Part shown: positions 16,063 to 23,620 of the stretch, piece after piece
Position numbering within the stretch: the first letter of the stretch is position 1
Layout: each line of letters starts with the position of its first letter
Origin: Acidimicrobiales bacterium
GTDB taxonomy: Bacteria; Actinomycetota; Acidimicrobiia; Acidimicrobiales; Palsa-688
NCBI GenBank assembly: GCA_036378675.1
Contig: DASUWA010000013.1
Coordinates: 176,503-240,502 of the forward strand
DNA length: 64,000 bases
Direction of reading: 5' to 3'
The notes under the pieces: model-generated
Told to the model about the DNA's origin: nothing
Database searches by the model: none
Seen by the model: only the letters and a program-made list of their open reading frames with translations
Translations under genes and position numbers: made by a program

Positions 16063-17783
16063 GTCCCCGGCGGGACGAACATCTCCGTCATGCGACCGAT
16101 CAGGGCAAGGTTGCCTTCGGCGCGCAGCGCGGAGTCCTCCAGCAACAGGCGGCTGAAGTTCACCTCGCCGCGCCCGATCGCAATGAACAACGAGAACGGC
16201 AGGCGAAGGGTCAGCTCCGGGTCTGGACTCCGCCCGTGGACGGCGGTCGCCTTGTCGCCGTCCACATGGAGGTACCACTCTCGAGTGCCACCCTCGGTTT
16301 CGAGCAGGTACTGGATGTCGCCAGTCCAGCCAAGAGCGGACTCGGGGTTGAAGCGGCGGGCCATCGCCTTGAACACCACACCGAGGCCGGCGTCGCTGCC
16401 GACGGTCCTTTCGAGAAACTTCGGACTCGCCCGGCCGAGCGTACGCGCAGCGGCGATCTGGCCGGCGTGGCGGGCGAGACCCGCGATCGTCTGAGGGGCG
16501 CTCGTTCCGCCCTGCCGCCACGGCGGTGCTTCCGCGGGTTCGCCGCTGACCGCGATTACGTAGTCCTCGGGTGCCTTCCGCGCCGCGGGCCGGCGGGCGA
16601 GGGCAGCTTCTACATAGGGCGCCAACCGTTCAGCCTTCGCTTGTTCCAGTTCTTCGACGCGGTCGGCGAAGTGGGGAAGCACCGTCTTGCCGAACAGCTC
16701 GAGCGATTCGACGATGTGTTCGTGCTTGTTATGTCCCGCCTGTGAAACGAAGATCACCTGGTCGACGCCCGCGGCCTCGTACCGGCTCAACAGGTCGCGG
16801 ATCTGCTCGGGAGTGCCTATGGCCCCCCGCAGGGAACCGAGCCCGCGCTGAAGCAGCTTCACGCCGAGAGGACCGTCGTCGGCGGTGACAACCTCACGGG
16901 CGAAGCCTCGCTGATCGCGGTTCTCGAGGAACTCTTGCCACACGTTGGTCTTGGCCGGCCGGTGGTCCCCGAAGAGGTAGTAGTGGGCCAGCGAGTAGCC
17001 GAAGAAGTGCGCACCGTCGATGCCCCGCTCGATCGCGGTCTGCTCGTCGTCGTGGCACATGAAGGGGACCACGATGGCGACGTTCGGGTTGACCGCGAAC
17101 CCCGCCGGTACACAGGCGTCGGACGTGAGGATCCGGTGGTACTCGTCGACCCACTGCTTCGCCTCTTCGGGCTCGACGAAGGAAAATGACAGCGCCCCGA
17201 TGCCCTTGTGTGCCGCCATCAGGATCGTGTCTCGACGGCTACAAGCGACCCATACCGGCGGGTGTGGCTTCTGAACCGGCTTCGGGATCACGTTCCGGGG
17301 CGGCATCTTGACCCACTTGCCGTCGACACCGGCGAACGGCTCCTCGACGAACATTCGGGTGACCGCGTCGAGCGATTCCTCCCACTGTTCGCGCTTCGCG
17401 GTCCGGGGCACGCCGAAGCCTCCGAGCTCGGACTGCGAGCTCGTCTCCCCGGTCCCGAACTCGACCCTTCCTCGCGAGACCAGATCGAGCGTTGCGATCC
17501 TTTCGGCGACCCGGGCTGGGTGGTTGTACGCCGGTGGCAGCGCGACGATCCCGTGACCCAGCCTGATGCGGCTGGTCCGCTGACTCGCCGCTGCGAGGAA
17601 CACTTCCGGTGCCGAAGAGTGGGAGTATTCCTCGAGGAAGTGGTGCTCGACTTCCCAGACATGCTGGATGCCGATCTGGTCGGCCAGCTCGACTTGGTCC
17701 AGGGCGTCCTGGAGGGTCTTCTCCTCGGCGCCCTCCTCCCAAGGCCTCGCCATCTGGTGTTCGAAGAAGATTCCGAACCGCAT
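16056..17783 (-). CDS. LLM-class flavin-dependent oxidoreductase fused to SCP2 domain
   Basis: Two-domain protein of 575 residues. Residues 1 to about 380 are a bacterial luciferase-like TIM barrel (MRFGIFFEHQMARPW, HVWEVEHHFLEEYSHSSAPEVFLAA, RIRLGHGIVALPPAYNHPARVAERIATLDLVSRGR), which uses FMN or F420. After a linker rich in Ala and Arg, residues about 470-575 resemble the SCP2/sterol-carrier fold (WTGDIQYLLETEGGTREWYLHVDGD, then DPELTLRLPFSLFIAIGRG). The fusion suggests oxidation of a bulky lipid or sterol-like ligand presented by the SCP2 part. It is divergent from a DUF5996 gene. Confidence 0.88.
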   Translation of the reverse strand: MRFGIFFEHQMARPWEEGAEEKTLQDALDQVELADQIGIQHVWEVEHHFLEEYSHSSAPEVFLAAASQRTSRIRLGHGIVALPPAYNHPARVAERIATLDLVSRGRVEFGTGETSSQSELGGFGVPRTAKREQWEESLDAVTRMFVEEPFAGVDGKWVKMPPRNVIPKPVQKPHPPVWVACSRRDTILMAAHKGIGALSFSFVEPEEAKQWVDEYHRILTSDACVPAGFAVNPNVAIVVPFMCHDDEQTAIERGIDGAHFFGYSLAHYYLFGDHRPAKTNVWQEFLENRDQRGFAREVVTADDGPLGVKLLQRGLGSLRGAIGTPEQIRDLLSRYEAAGVDQVIFVSQAGHNKHEHIVESLELFGKTVLPHFADRVEELEQAKAERLAPYVEAALARRPAARKAPEDYVIAVSGEPAEAPPWRQGGTSAPQTIAGLARHAGQIAAARTLGRASPKFLERTVGSDAGLGVVFKAMARRFNPESALGWTGDIQYLLETEGGTREWYLHVDGDKATAVHGRSPDPELTLRLPFSLFIAIGRGEVNFSRLLLEDSALRAEGNLALIGRMTEMFVPPGTY

Positions 17784-17784
17784 G

Positions 17785-17797
17785 AACGTACGTTATA
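17785..17797 (-). promoter_or_regulatory. Leaderless -10 (TATAAC) and AACGTACGTT palindrome before the LLM gene
   Basis: On the minus strand TATAAC (17797-17792) ends 8 nt before ATG 17783. The 10-bp palindrome AACGTACGTT (17785-17794) overlaps it and could be a small operator, though so short a palindrome may be chance. Confidence 0.4.
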
Positions 17798-17822
17798 TAC
17801 CCCTAATCCCTCGAACGCTGCC

Positions 17823-17828
17823 TAAGGT
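17823..17828 (+). promoter_or_regulatory. Leaderless -10 box (TAAGGT) of the DUF5996 gene
   Basis: TAAGGT is 8 nt before GTG 17837 and overlaps the rival in-frame TTG at 17828, so it favours GTG 17837. Confidence 0.45.
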
Positions 17829-17836
17829 TGGGGGAA

Positions 17837-18763
17837 GTGAGCGCAGCGCCGTGGCCCTCCCTTCCGACGTACGAATCGTGGAGCGCCACCTGCGACACCC
17901 TCCACGCGCACTCCCAGCTGCTCGGAAAGCTCGCTGTTGCCCTGGCTCCGCCGGAGCCCGAACTGCAGCACGCCGCGCTGCAGCTGACGGCACGCGGTTG
18001 GGAGACACGCCCGCTTCCGGCACCCGACAGGTCGGGACTCCTCGGAGTCGCGCTCGACCTTCGAACTCACGAAGCCTTGGTCGAGTTCACCGGCCTACCG
18101 CCGCGCACGATTCCCCTGACCCCCGACCGGCCGGTCGGCGACGTGACCCGGGACGTCCTCGCAGCTGTGACCGACTTCGTCGGCCCGGTGAACGTCAACT
18201 TCCGTCCCCAGGAGGTGGCGTGGGAGGTGCCACTCGACCAGGATCAACAGCACCATACGTATGACCCACGAAGTGTCGAACGGTATTTCGCCGTTGCGGC
18301 GCGGGCCGGCATGGTTCTTGCGGAGCTGCGGGCCCCCTACCGTGGGAGGTCGACTCCTGTGAACGCATGGTGGGGGACGTTCGACCTGGCGGTGAGCCTG
18401 TTCTCGGGGGCGCCGGCGACCCCTCCGTCGAAGGACTTCATCACGCGCAATTCGGGCGACGCGCAGCAGATCGAGATCGGGTGGTGGCCCGGGGACTCCC
18501 GTTATCCGAAGGCGGCGTTCTACGGCTTCGCGTTCCCGGCTCCGGAGTCGTTCTCCGAATCCGACCTTTCCCCGCCTGCCGCCCACTGGGACAAGGATCT
18601 CGGCGAGTACATACTCGACTGGGACGAAGTGGTCGCCAGTTCCGATCCTCGTTCAGCCGCGCTGGACTTCGGGCGTTCTCTCATTTCTCACGCCTGCAGT
18701 GTGTGCGAATGGGACCCGGCGCTGGCGGGAAGCGCGATGGGGGTGCCGCCGCCCATCACCTGA
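17837..18763 (+). CDS. DUF5996 family protein
   Basis: Conserved cytosolic protein of 308 residues of unknown function. It begins near WPSLPTYESW and carries the family blocks WETRPLPAP, LVEFTGLPPRTIPL, GPVNVNFRPQEVAWEVPLDQD, VNAWWGTFDLAVSLFSG and EIGWWPGDSRYPKAAFYGFAFPAP. It is rich in aromatic residues and has no membrane segment. The reading frame ends in a small overlap (8 bp) with a convergent VOC gene. Nothing in the neighbourhood shows its job. Confidence 0.85.
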   Translation: MSAAPWPSLPTYESWSATCDTLHAHSQLLGKLAVALAPPEPELQHAALQLTARGWETRPLPAPDRSGLLGVALDLRTHEALVEFTGLPPRTIPLTPDRPVGDVTRDVLAAVTDFVGPVNVNFRPQEVAWEVPLDQDQQHHTYDPRSVERYFAVAARAGMVLAELRAPYRGRSTPVNAWWGTFDLAVSLFSGAPATPPSKDFITRNSGDAQQIEIGWWPGDSRYPKAAFYGFAFPAPESFSESDLSPPAAHWDKDLGEYILDWDEVVASSDPRSAALDFGRSLISHACSVCEWDPALAGSAMGVPPPIT

Positions 18764-19217
18764 AATCTGCTGGGGTCCAATACTTCTCCAAGAACGACCG
18801 AAGTTGGCGATTGACCATTTCGACGCGGAAGCCGTTCGCCTTGCGGTGGTACGACCAGATGGGCGAGCCGTCAGGGGCGGCCCCCAGCGCTTCCTTGGTG
18901 TAACCGCGGGCCTCGAGCAGCTTTTCGTCGGCGTGAAGGTCGTCCGACCAGTAGCCCAGATGGTGTACGCCGGCGACGGGGCTCCACAGCGTTCCCGGAA
19001 CGGTTGCCACCAGTTCGAGCCGAGGAGTCGTGACCGAGTACGTAAAGGTGAGCTCGACGGTCCGCTCCGCTTTGCCGTCCTCGGAGGGAAAGGTGACTGG
19101 TATTGGGACGGTGAGCGTGGGGGACCACTCGTAACCGAATATTTGAGCCAGGTCGGCGGTGGCCGCCTCGAGGTTGTCGACAACGATGCCGGCGTGGAAT
19201 TGGTCGGAGGCCCTCAC
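18756..19217 (-). CDS. VOC (glyoxalase/dioxygenase fold) protein
   Basis: Single-chain vicinal-oxygen-chelate protein of 153 residues. It has FHAGIVVDNLEAATADLAQIFG at the N-terminus, GVHHLGYWSDD in the middle and GFRVEMVNRQLRSFLEKYW at the C-terminus; His at residue 8, His of VHHLGYW and Glu of RVEMVN are the likely metal ligands. Its start at GTG 19217 is the only good one close to the conserved beginning. The frame stays open for another 1.4 kb upstream but that is antisense to the acyl-CoA dehydrogenase. A 19-bp tandem duplication lies just upstream. Confidence 0.82.
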   Translation of the reverse strand: MRASDQFHAGIVVDNLEAATADLAQIFGYEWSPTLTVPIPVTFPSEDGKAERTVELTFTYSVTTPRLELVATVPGTLWSPVAGVHHLGYWSDDLHADEKLLEARGYTKEALGAAPDGSPIWSYHRKANGFRVEMVNRQLRSFLEKYWTPADFR

Positions 19218-19220
19218 CGC

Positions 19221-19258
19221 GACGAGTCTCTCACCAGCTGACGAGTCTCTCACCAGCT
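19221..19258. repeat. Perfect 19-bp tandem duplication
   Basis: GACGAGTCTCTCACCAGCT occurs at 19221-19239 and again, without any spacer, at 19240-19258. It lies in the 111-bp gap between the divergent VOC and acyl-CoA dehydrogenase genes, 3 bp from the VOC start codon. Confidence 0.95.
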
Positions 19259-19328
19259 GTCGCCTCCGGCGGTCAGAAGAATATTCTGCCCCCGGGGACG
19301 AACAGGTCGTTCCCTGGGGGAGGCGCAT

Positions 19329-20630
19329 GTGTCCTGGGATTTCGAGACTGACCCGGAGTACCAGCAGAAACTGGACTGGGCCGACCGGTTCGTTCGGGAG
19401 GAGGTCGAGCCGCTCGACTACGTGTTCCCTCACGAGCAGTTCGTCCCGCTCGACGACAGGAAGCGCAAGGTCATCGATCCTCTGAAAGAGGAGGTGCGAC
19501 GTCAGGGCCTGTGGGCCACCCACCTCGGTCCCGAGCTCGGTGGGCAGGGCTTCGGTCAGCTCAAGCTGGCGCTGCTGAACGAGGTGCTCGGCAGGTCCTC
19601 GTGGGCGCCGATCGTGTTCGGGTGCCAAGCGCCCGACACCGGGAACGCCGAGATCATCGCCCACTACGGAACTCCGGAGCAGAAGGACCGTTACCTCAAG
19701 CCCCTCCTCGAGGGAGAGATGTTCTCCTGCTACTCCATGACCGAACCGCACGGTGGGGCCGACCCGACTCAGTTCAAGACGCAGGCGGTAAAAGACGGGG
19801 GAGAGTGGGTCATCAACGGCTGGAAGTACTTCTCGTCTAACGCGAAGACGGCCTCCTTCTTCATCGTGATGGCAGTCAGCAACCCAGATGTCAGCCCCTA
19901 CAAAGGGATGTCCATGTTCCTCCTCCCGTCGGACACCCCCGGAATCAACATCGAGCGAAATGTCGGCTTGTACGGAGAGCCGCTCAACGAAGGCTCCCAT
20001 GCGCTCATTCACTACGAAGACGTTCGGGTACCGGAGGAGGCGCTTCTCGGAGGCGAGGGACAGGCTTTCGTGATCGCCCAGACCCGCCTCGGAGGCGGAC
20101 GGATCCACCACGCGATGCGCACGATCGGGATGGCGCAGAAAGCGTTGGACATGATGTGTGAGCGCGCGCTCAGCCGCGAGACTGCAGGCAGCATCCTGGC
20201 GGACAAGCAGTTCGTGCAGGGGTACATCGCCGACTCCTACGCACAGCTTCTCCAGTTCCGGCTGTTCGTCCTTTACACAGCGTGGGAGATCGACAAGTAC
20301 AACGACTACAAGCGGGTCCGCAAGGACATTTCGGCCGTCAAGGTGGTCATGCCCACCGTCCTTCACGACATCGCGTGGAGGGCGATGCAGGTGCACGGGG
20401 CGCTCGGGACGACGAACGAGATGCCGTTCTTCGGAATGATCCACGGCGCCGGAGTGATGGGTCTCGCCGACGGTCCCACAGAGGTGCACAAGATGACCGT
20501 CGCCAGGCAGCTGCTGCGGGACTACCGGCCGAGCGAAGGCATGTGGCCCACTCAATGGATCCCCGGGAAGATCGACGCGGCACGCGAGAAGTTCGGCCAC
20601 TTGATCGAGCTTGAAGTCGGCAACCTGTGA
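19329..20630 (+). CDS. Acyl-CoA dehydrogenase (ACAD10/11-like)
   Basis: FAD-dependent acyl-CoA dehydrogenase of 433 residues with the family blocks YSMTEPHGGADPTQFKTQA, GWKYFSSNAKTASFFIVMAV, a long C-terminal helical domain and HGALGTTNEMPFF. GGGGGAGG before GTG 19329 is a strong ribosome site. The gene overlaps by 4 bp with an APH-like kinase and is followed by a quinone-oxidoreductase-like gene. In animals ACAD10/ACAD11 fuse exactly these two activities, and in Pseudomonas putida LvaA/LvaC use them to convert 4-hydroxyacyl-CoA through a phosphorylated intermediate. The same chemistry is the best guess here. Confidence 0.92.
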   Translation: MSWDFETDPEYQQKLDWADRFVREEVEPLDYVFPHEQFVPLDDRKRKVIDPLKEEVRRQGLWATHLGPELGGQGFGQLKLALLNEVLGRSSWAPIVFGCQAPDTGNAEIIAHYGTPEQKDRYLKPLLEGEMFSCYSMTEPHGGADPTQFKTQAVKDGGEWVINGWKYFSSNAKTASFFIVMAVSNPDVSPYKGMSMFLLPSDTPGINIERNVGLYGEPLNEGSHALIHYEDVRVPEEALLGGEGQAFVIAQTRLGGGRIHHAMRTIGMAQKALDMMCERALSRETAGSILADKQFVQGYIADSYAQLLQFRLFVLYTAWEIDKYNDYKRVRKDISAVKVVMPTVLHDIAWRAMQVHGALGTTNEMPFFGMIHGAGVMGLADGPTEVHKMTVARQLLRDYRPSEGMWPTQWIPGKIDAAREKFGHLIELEVGNL

Positions 20631-21661
20631 CTGCGGATCCGGCCCTCGACATAGAGCGGCTCGCCAAATGGATGGACGGAGCCGGCTTGCCCGGTGAAGG
20701 CGAACCGATCGACCACGGCTTCGTGGCCGGAGGATCCCAAAACGAGATCTACGAGATCAGACGCGGTGATCTACACGGAGCATTGCGGATACCCCCCACT
20801 ACGGCCCCGGAAAGCAGGGACGAGGGGATCCTGCGGGAATGGCGCATCATCGACGCGCTGGACGGGACCGACGTTCCCCACACACCCGCGATAGCGATGT
20901 GCGACGACAAGTCGGTACTCGGCCGCACGTTCTACATAATGGGATTCGTCGACGGGTGGTCCCCGATGGGCAGCCACGGCAAGTGGCCGGGCCCGTTCGA
21001 CGAGGACCTCGATGCGCGCAAGGGCCTCGCCTACCAGCTGGTCGAGGGGATCGCGCTCCTCGGAAACGTGGACTGGGAGGCGAAGGGGCTGGCCGACCTC
21101 GGTAGGCCCGACGGTTTTCACGAGCGGCAGGTCGACCGATGGACCGCCTTCCTGAACCGGATCAAAGGGCGCGAGCTCCCGGGCTTCGAAACGGCCGCTG
21201 ACTGGCTTCGGGCGCACCGCCCGATCGACTACATCCCGGGCCTGATGCACGGCGACTACCAATTCGCCAATGTGATGTTCAGGCACGGGGCTCCGGCCCG
21301 CCTGGCTGCAATTGTCGACTGGGAGATGGGGACGGTCGGGGACCCGAAGCTCGACCTCGGGTGGGTGGTTCAGGGATGGCCCGAGGACACCAACGACCGG
21401 TCTTTGCCCGGACTCGGCTACGCAGACATGTACGGCATGCCGTCGAAGGACCAGGTTGTCCAGCACTACGCCGAGATCTCTGGGAGGCAGGTTGACGACC
21501 TCGACTACTACGTCATCCTCGCAAAATGGAAGCTCGGGGTCGTCCTCGAGCAGGGCTACCAGAGGGCGGGTGCCGACGAGAAGCTTCAGGCGTTCGGTCC
21601 GATCGTCCTGAAGCTTATGGAAGAAGCGGCCGAGCTCGCCGAGTCGACCGGCTACAAGTAG
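20627..21661 (+). CDS. APH-like kinase (phosphotransferase family, ACAD10/LvaA-like)
   Basis: Protein of 344 residues with the aminoglycoside-phosphotransferase/choline-kinase fold. The catalytic loop HGDYQFANVMF (about residue 208) and the metal motif IVDWEMGTVGDPKLDLGW (about 227) are intact, and the N-terminal GGSQNEIYEI is the nucleotide loop. Its start codon overlaps the stop of the dehydrogenase gene (GTGA), so the products are made together. Kinases of this clade phosphorylate the hydroxyl group of hydroxyacyl-CoA rather than an antibiotic; an antibiotic-resistance role is unlikely given the context. Confidence 0.92.
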   Translation: MTADPALDIERLAKWMDGAGLPGEGEPIDHGFVAGGSQNEIYEIRRGDLHGALRIPPTTAPESRDEGILREWRIIDALDGTDVPHTPAIAMCDDKSVLGRTFYIMGFVDGWSPMGSHGKWPGPFDEDLDARKGLAYQLVEGIALLGNVDWEAKGLADLGRPDGFHERQVDRWTAFLNRIKGRELPGFETAADWLRAHRPIDYIPGLMHGDYQFANVMFRHGAPARLAAIVDWEMGTVGDPKLDLGWVVQGWPEDTNDRSLPGLGYADMYGMPSKDQVVQHYAEISGRQVDDLDYYVILAKWKLGVVLEQGYQRAGADEKLQAFGPIVLKLMEEAAELAESTGYK

Positions 21662-21662
21662 C

Positions 21663-22637
21663 TTGCGCGCCGCAGTCTGCCGGACGCACGGCAAGCCCGA
21701 GGTGGTCGTTGTAGACGAGCTCCCTCCGCCGCCGTTGGGACCGGGTCAGGTACGTGCCAAGGTCAACGCCGCCGCGGTGAACTTTCCTGACGTACTGATC
21801 GTGGCCAACGAGTACCAGGTGAAGATCCCAACACCATTCGTTCCCGGCAGCGAGTTCGCCGGCGAAGTGATCGACATCGCCTCCGACGTCGAAGGCCTCG
21901 CCGCGGGGGATCGAGTCTTCGGCACGACGTTCGTCGGGGCGTTCGCAGAGGAGGTCGTCGTGCCTGCGGGTTCGCTCACCCGCACGCCGCACTCCGTGGG
22001 AGACGACGCGGCTGCGGCCTTCGGGGTGGCCCACCGCACGGCGTACCACGCCCTCCGGTCGGTTGCGCAGCTGCAAGAGGGCGAAGAGCTCGTCGTTTTG
22101 GGTGCCGGTGGGGGAGTCGGTCTCGCCGCAGTGCAGCTCGGTCGCGTCCTCGGGGCGCGGGTCACCGCAGTCGCATCGACCGCCGAGAAGCTGGACGCCG
22201 CCAAGACCGCCGGCGCCGAACGCCTCGTGGACCACCAGGCAGGCGACCTCCGGGTGGCCCTCCGCGATTCCCTGGATGAGGGAGCCGACGTTGTGATCGA
22301 TCCCGTCGGTGGACGACTCGCCGAGCCGGCGCTGCGCTCCCTTCGATGGGGCGGTCGTTTCGTCACGGTCGGCTACGCGTCGGGCGAGATACCCCGAATC
22401 CCCCTCAACCTGGTCCTGCTGAAAGGCATCCACGTCGCGGGCTTCGAGATCCGAAGTTTCCTGTCTCGCGCTGAGGATGAAGCCGCGAGGAACGAAGCCG
22501 AGCTGATCGCATTGCTCGAGTCGGGGCGGGCCCACCCGCATATCGGCGCCACGTTTGCACTCGACGAGACCGCCGCGGCCTTGCGATACGTGGCCGACGG
22601 CCGGGCGATCGGAAAGGTCGTGCTCCGACTGACCTAA
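21663..22637 (+). CDS. Zinc-independent quinone oxidoreductase/MDR family enzyme
   Basis: Medium-chain dehydrogenase/reductase of 324 residues. The N-terminal GroES-like domain (VNAAAVNFPDVLIVANEYQ, FVPGSEFAGEV) precedes a Rossmann domain with GAGGGVGLAAVQLG (about residue 147) and DPVGG. It lacks the cysteine set of zinc alcohol dehydrogenases, so it belongs to the NADPH:quinone/enoyl reductase side of the family. The TTG start is one base after the kinase stop, so it is the third gene of the dehydrogenase-kinase operon and may reduce an enoyl or quinone intermediate there. Confidence 0.88.
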   Translation: MRAAVCRTHGKPEVVVVDELPPPPLGPGQVRAKVNAAAVNFPDVLIVANEYQVKIPTPFVPGSEFAGEVIDIASDVEGLAAGDRVFGTTFVGAFAEEVVVPAGSLTRTPHSVGDDAAAAFGVAHRTAYHALRSVAQLQEGEELVVLGAGGGVGLAAVQLGRVLGARVTAVASTAEKLDAAKTAGAERLVDHQAGDLRVALRDSLDEGADVVIDPVGGRLAEPALRSLRWGGRFVTVGYASGEIPRIPLNLVLLKGIHVAGFEIRSFLSRAEDEAARNEAELIALLESGRAHPHIGATFALDETAAALRYVADGRAIGKVVLRLT

Positions 22638-22703
22638 CGCTCCGGCAACGGGCTCTGGCCAGCGGGTATCCGGCACCCCTGACGGTTGTCTCTCGGCTGA
22701 ACG

Positions 22704-22709
22704 TACGCT
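22704..22709 (+). promoter_or_regulatory. Leaderless -10 box (TACGCT) before a 9-codon ORF
   Basis: TACGCT is 6 nt upstream of ATG 22716, which opens a mini-ORF that overlaps the zinc-finger gene. Confidence 0.35.
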
Positions 22710-22715
22710 CATCAA

Positions 22716-22745
22716 ATGGCACGCGACAAAGGGACAGGCAAATGA
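22716..22745 (+). other. 9-codon upstream ORF coupled to the UBP zinc-finger gene
   Basis: ATG 22716 opens a reading frame encoding MARDKGTGK whose TGA (22743-22745) overlaps the ATG of the zinc-finger gene at 22742. With the TACGCT box just upstream, the mRNA could start at this ATG and reinitiation would drive the main gene, which has only a weak ribosome site of its own. The reading is speculative. Confidence 0.35.
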
Positions 22746-23038
22746 GCTCCGGCTGCACTCACCTCGGTGAAATCGCGGATGTGACACCGTCGTCGTGGGG
22801 TTGCGAGGACTGCCTCGCAATGGGCCGGCAGGACTGGGTGCACCTCCGGGTGTGCCAGGAGTGCGGGCACGTGGGGTGTTGCGACAACTCGCCCGGGAAG
22901 CACGCGACCGGGCACTACCGATCGTCTACTCATCCGATCATCAGGTCGTACGAGCCCGGCGAAGACTGGTACTGGTGCTACGTCGACGATTTGGCGTTCG
23001 AACTGGAAGGAGCCCCCCCGGCTCCGTCGCACCCTTGA
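22742..23038 (+). CDS. UBP-type zinc-finger protein
   Basis: Small protein of 98 residues consisting of a zf-UBP domain: CTH near residue 5, CEDC at 21-24, CQEC at 38-41, CC at 46-47 and the later His residues in GKHATGHY and STHP. In eukaryotes the domain binds the C-terminal GG of ubiquitin; the function of stand-alone actinobacterial copies is unknown. The Trp/Tyr-rich tail DWYWCYVDD is typical of these copies. Its ATG overlaps the end of a 9-codon ORF. Confidence 0.9.
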   Translation: MSSGCTHLGEIADVTPSSWGCEDCLAMGRQDWVHLRVCQECGHVGCCDNSPGKHATGHYRSSTHPIIRSYEPGEDWYWCYVDDLAFELEGAPPAPSHP

Positions 23039-23090
23039 AGTCCGAGTGAGCGACTTGAGAAGTCAGTTGTCTTATAGAACCCACGCCGGC

Positions 23091-23096
23091 TAATCT
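23091..23096 (+). promoter_or_regulatory. Leaderless promoter (TAATCT; -35 TTGTCT at 23067)
   Basis: TAATCT is 8 nt before ATG 23105, and TTGTCT (23067-23072) lies 18 bp upstream of it as a plausible -35. Confidence 0.5.
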
Positions 23097-23104
23097 CGGC
23101 GCAC

Positions 23105-23509
23105 ATGGCGAGCGTGCCCAACCTCGAGCCCGAAACCGGAACTTTTCTGCACGGCGGAGGGTTCGTGGTGGAAGAGGCGGGACCGACCCGGGTGGTGGGT
23201 TACATCGACCTCGGGCCAGGCCACCACACTCCCTGGGGGATCGTGCACGGCGGGGTCTACGCGACCGCCGTCGAGTCCGCGGCGAGCATCGGGGGGAGCG
23301 CGGCAGTTCGCGACCGCGGCCAGGTCGCGGTCGGCCTGACCAACACCACCCATTTCGTCAGGTCGTTGAAAAGCGGCCGGGTTACCGTGGAAGCGGTGCC
23401 CCTCCACCAGGGCCGGAGCCAGCAACTCTGGCGGGTCGACATCACCGACGAGGCGGGGCGGCTCGTGGCCCACGGGGAGCTGAGGCTGCAGAACCTCGAC
23501 GTCGCCTGA
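23105..23509 (+). CDS. PaaI-family hotdog thioesterase
   Basis: Acyl-CoA thioesterase-like protein of 134 residues with a single hotdog fold. The helix motif GIVHGGVYATAVESAASIGG holds the HGG and the acidic residue (Glu) expected at the catalytic site, and VGLTNTTHFVRSLKSGRVTVEA follows. Enzymes of this type hydrolyse aryl- or medium-chain acyl-CoA and keep CoA free during catabolism. It stands alone behind its own leaderless promoter. Confidence 0.9.
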   Translation: MASVPNLEPETGTFLHGGGFVVEEAGPTRVVGYIDLGPGHHTPWGIVHGGVYATAVESAASIGGSAAVRDRGQVAVGLTNTTHFVRSLKSGRVTVEAVPLHQGRSQQLWRVDITDEAGRLVAHGELRLQNLDVA

Positions 23510-23620
23510 CCGGTCCGGCGGGAATATCGTTGCGGGTGCAACGAGTTGTTCATGGTGCGAGGTGGTAAGTGTGGGCCACGTTCCCGTGGAAAGCCCCATC
23601 CACCCATCGAAAGGAGAGCC

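Noticed and set aside
18756..20600. A 614-codon minus-strand frame that begins antisense to the acyl-CoA dehydrogenase
   Set aside because: Only the last 153 codons resemble a VOC protein; the rest is a shadow of the strong acyl-CoA dehydrogenase reading frame.
20627..21661. Aminoglycoside resistance gene
   Set aside because: The APH motif is present, but the operon with an acyl-CoA dehydrogenase and the LvaA/ACAD10-like pattern point to hydroxyacyl-CoA metabolism.
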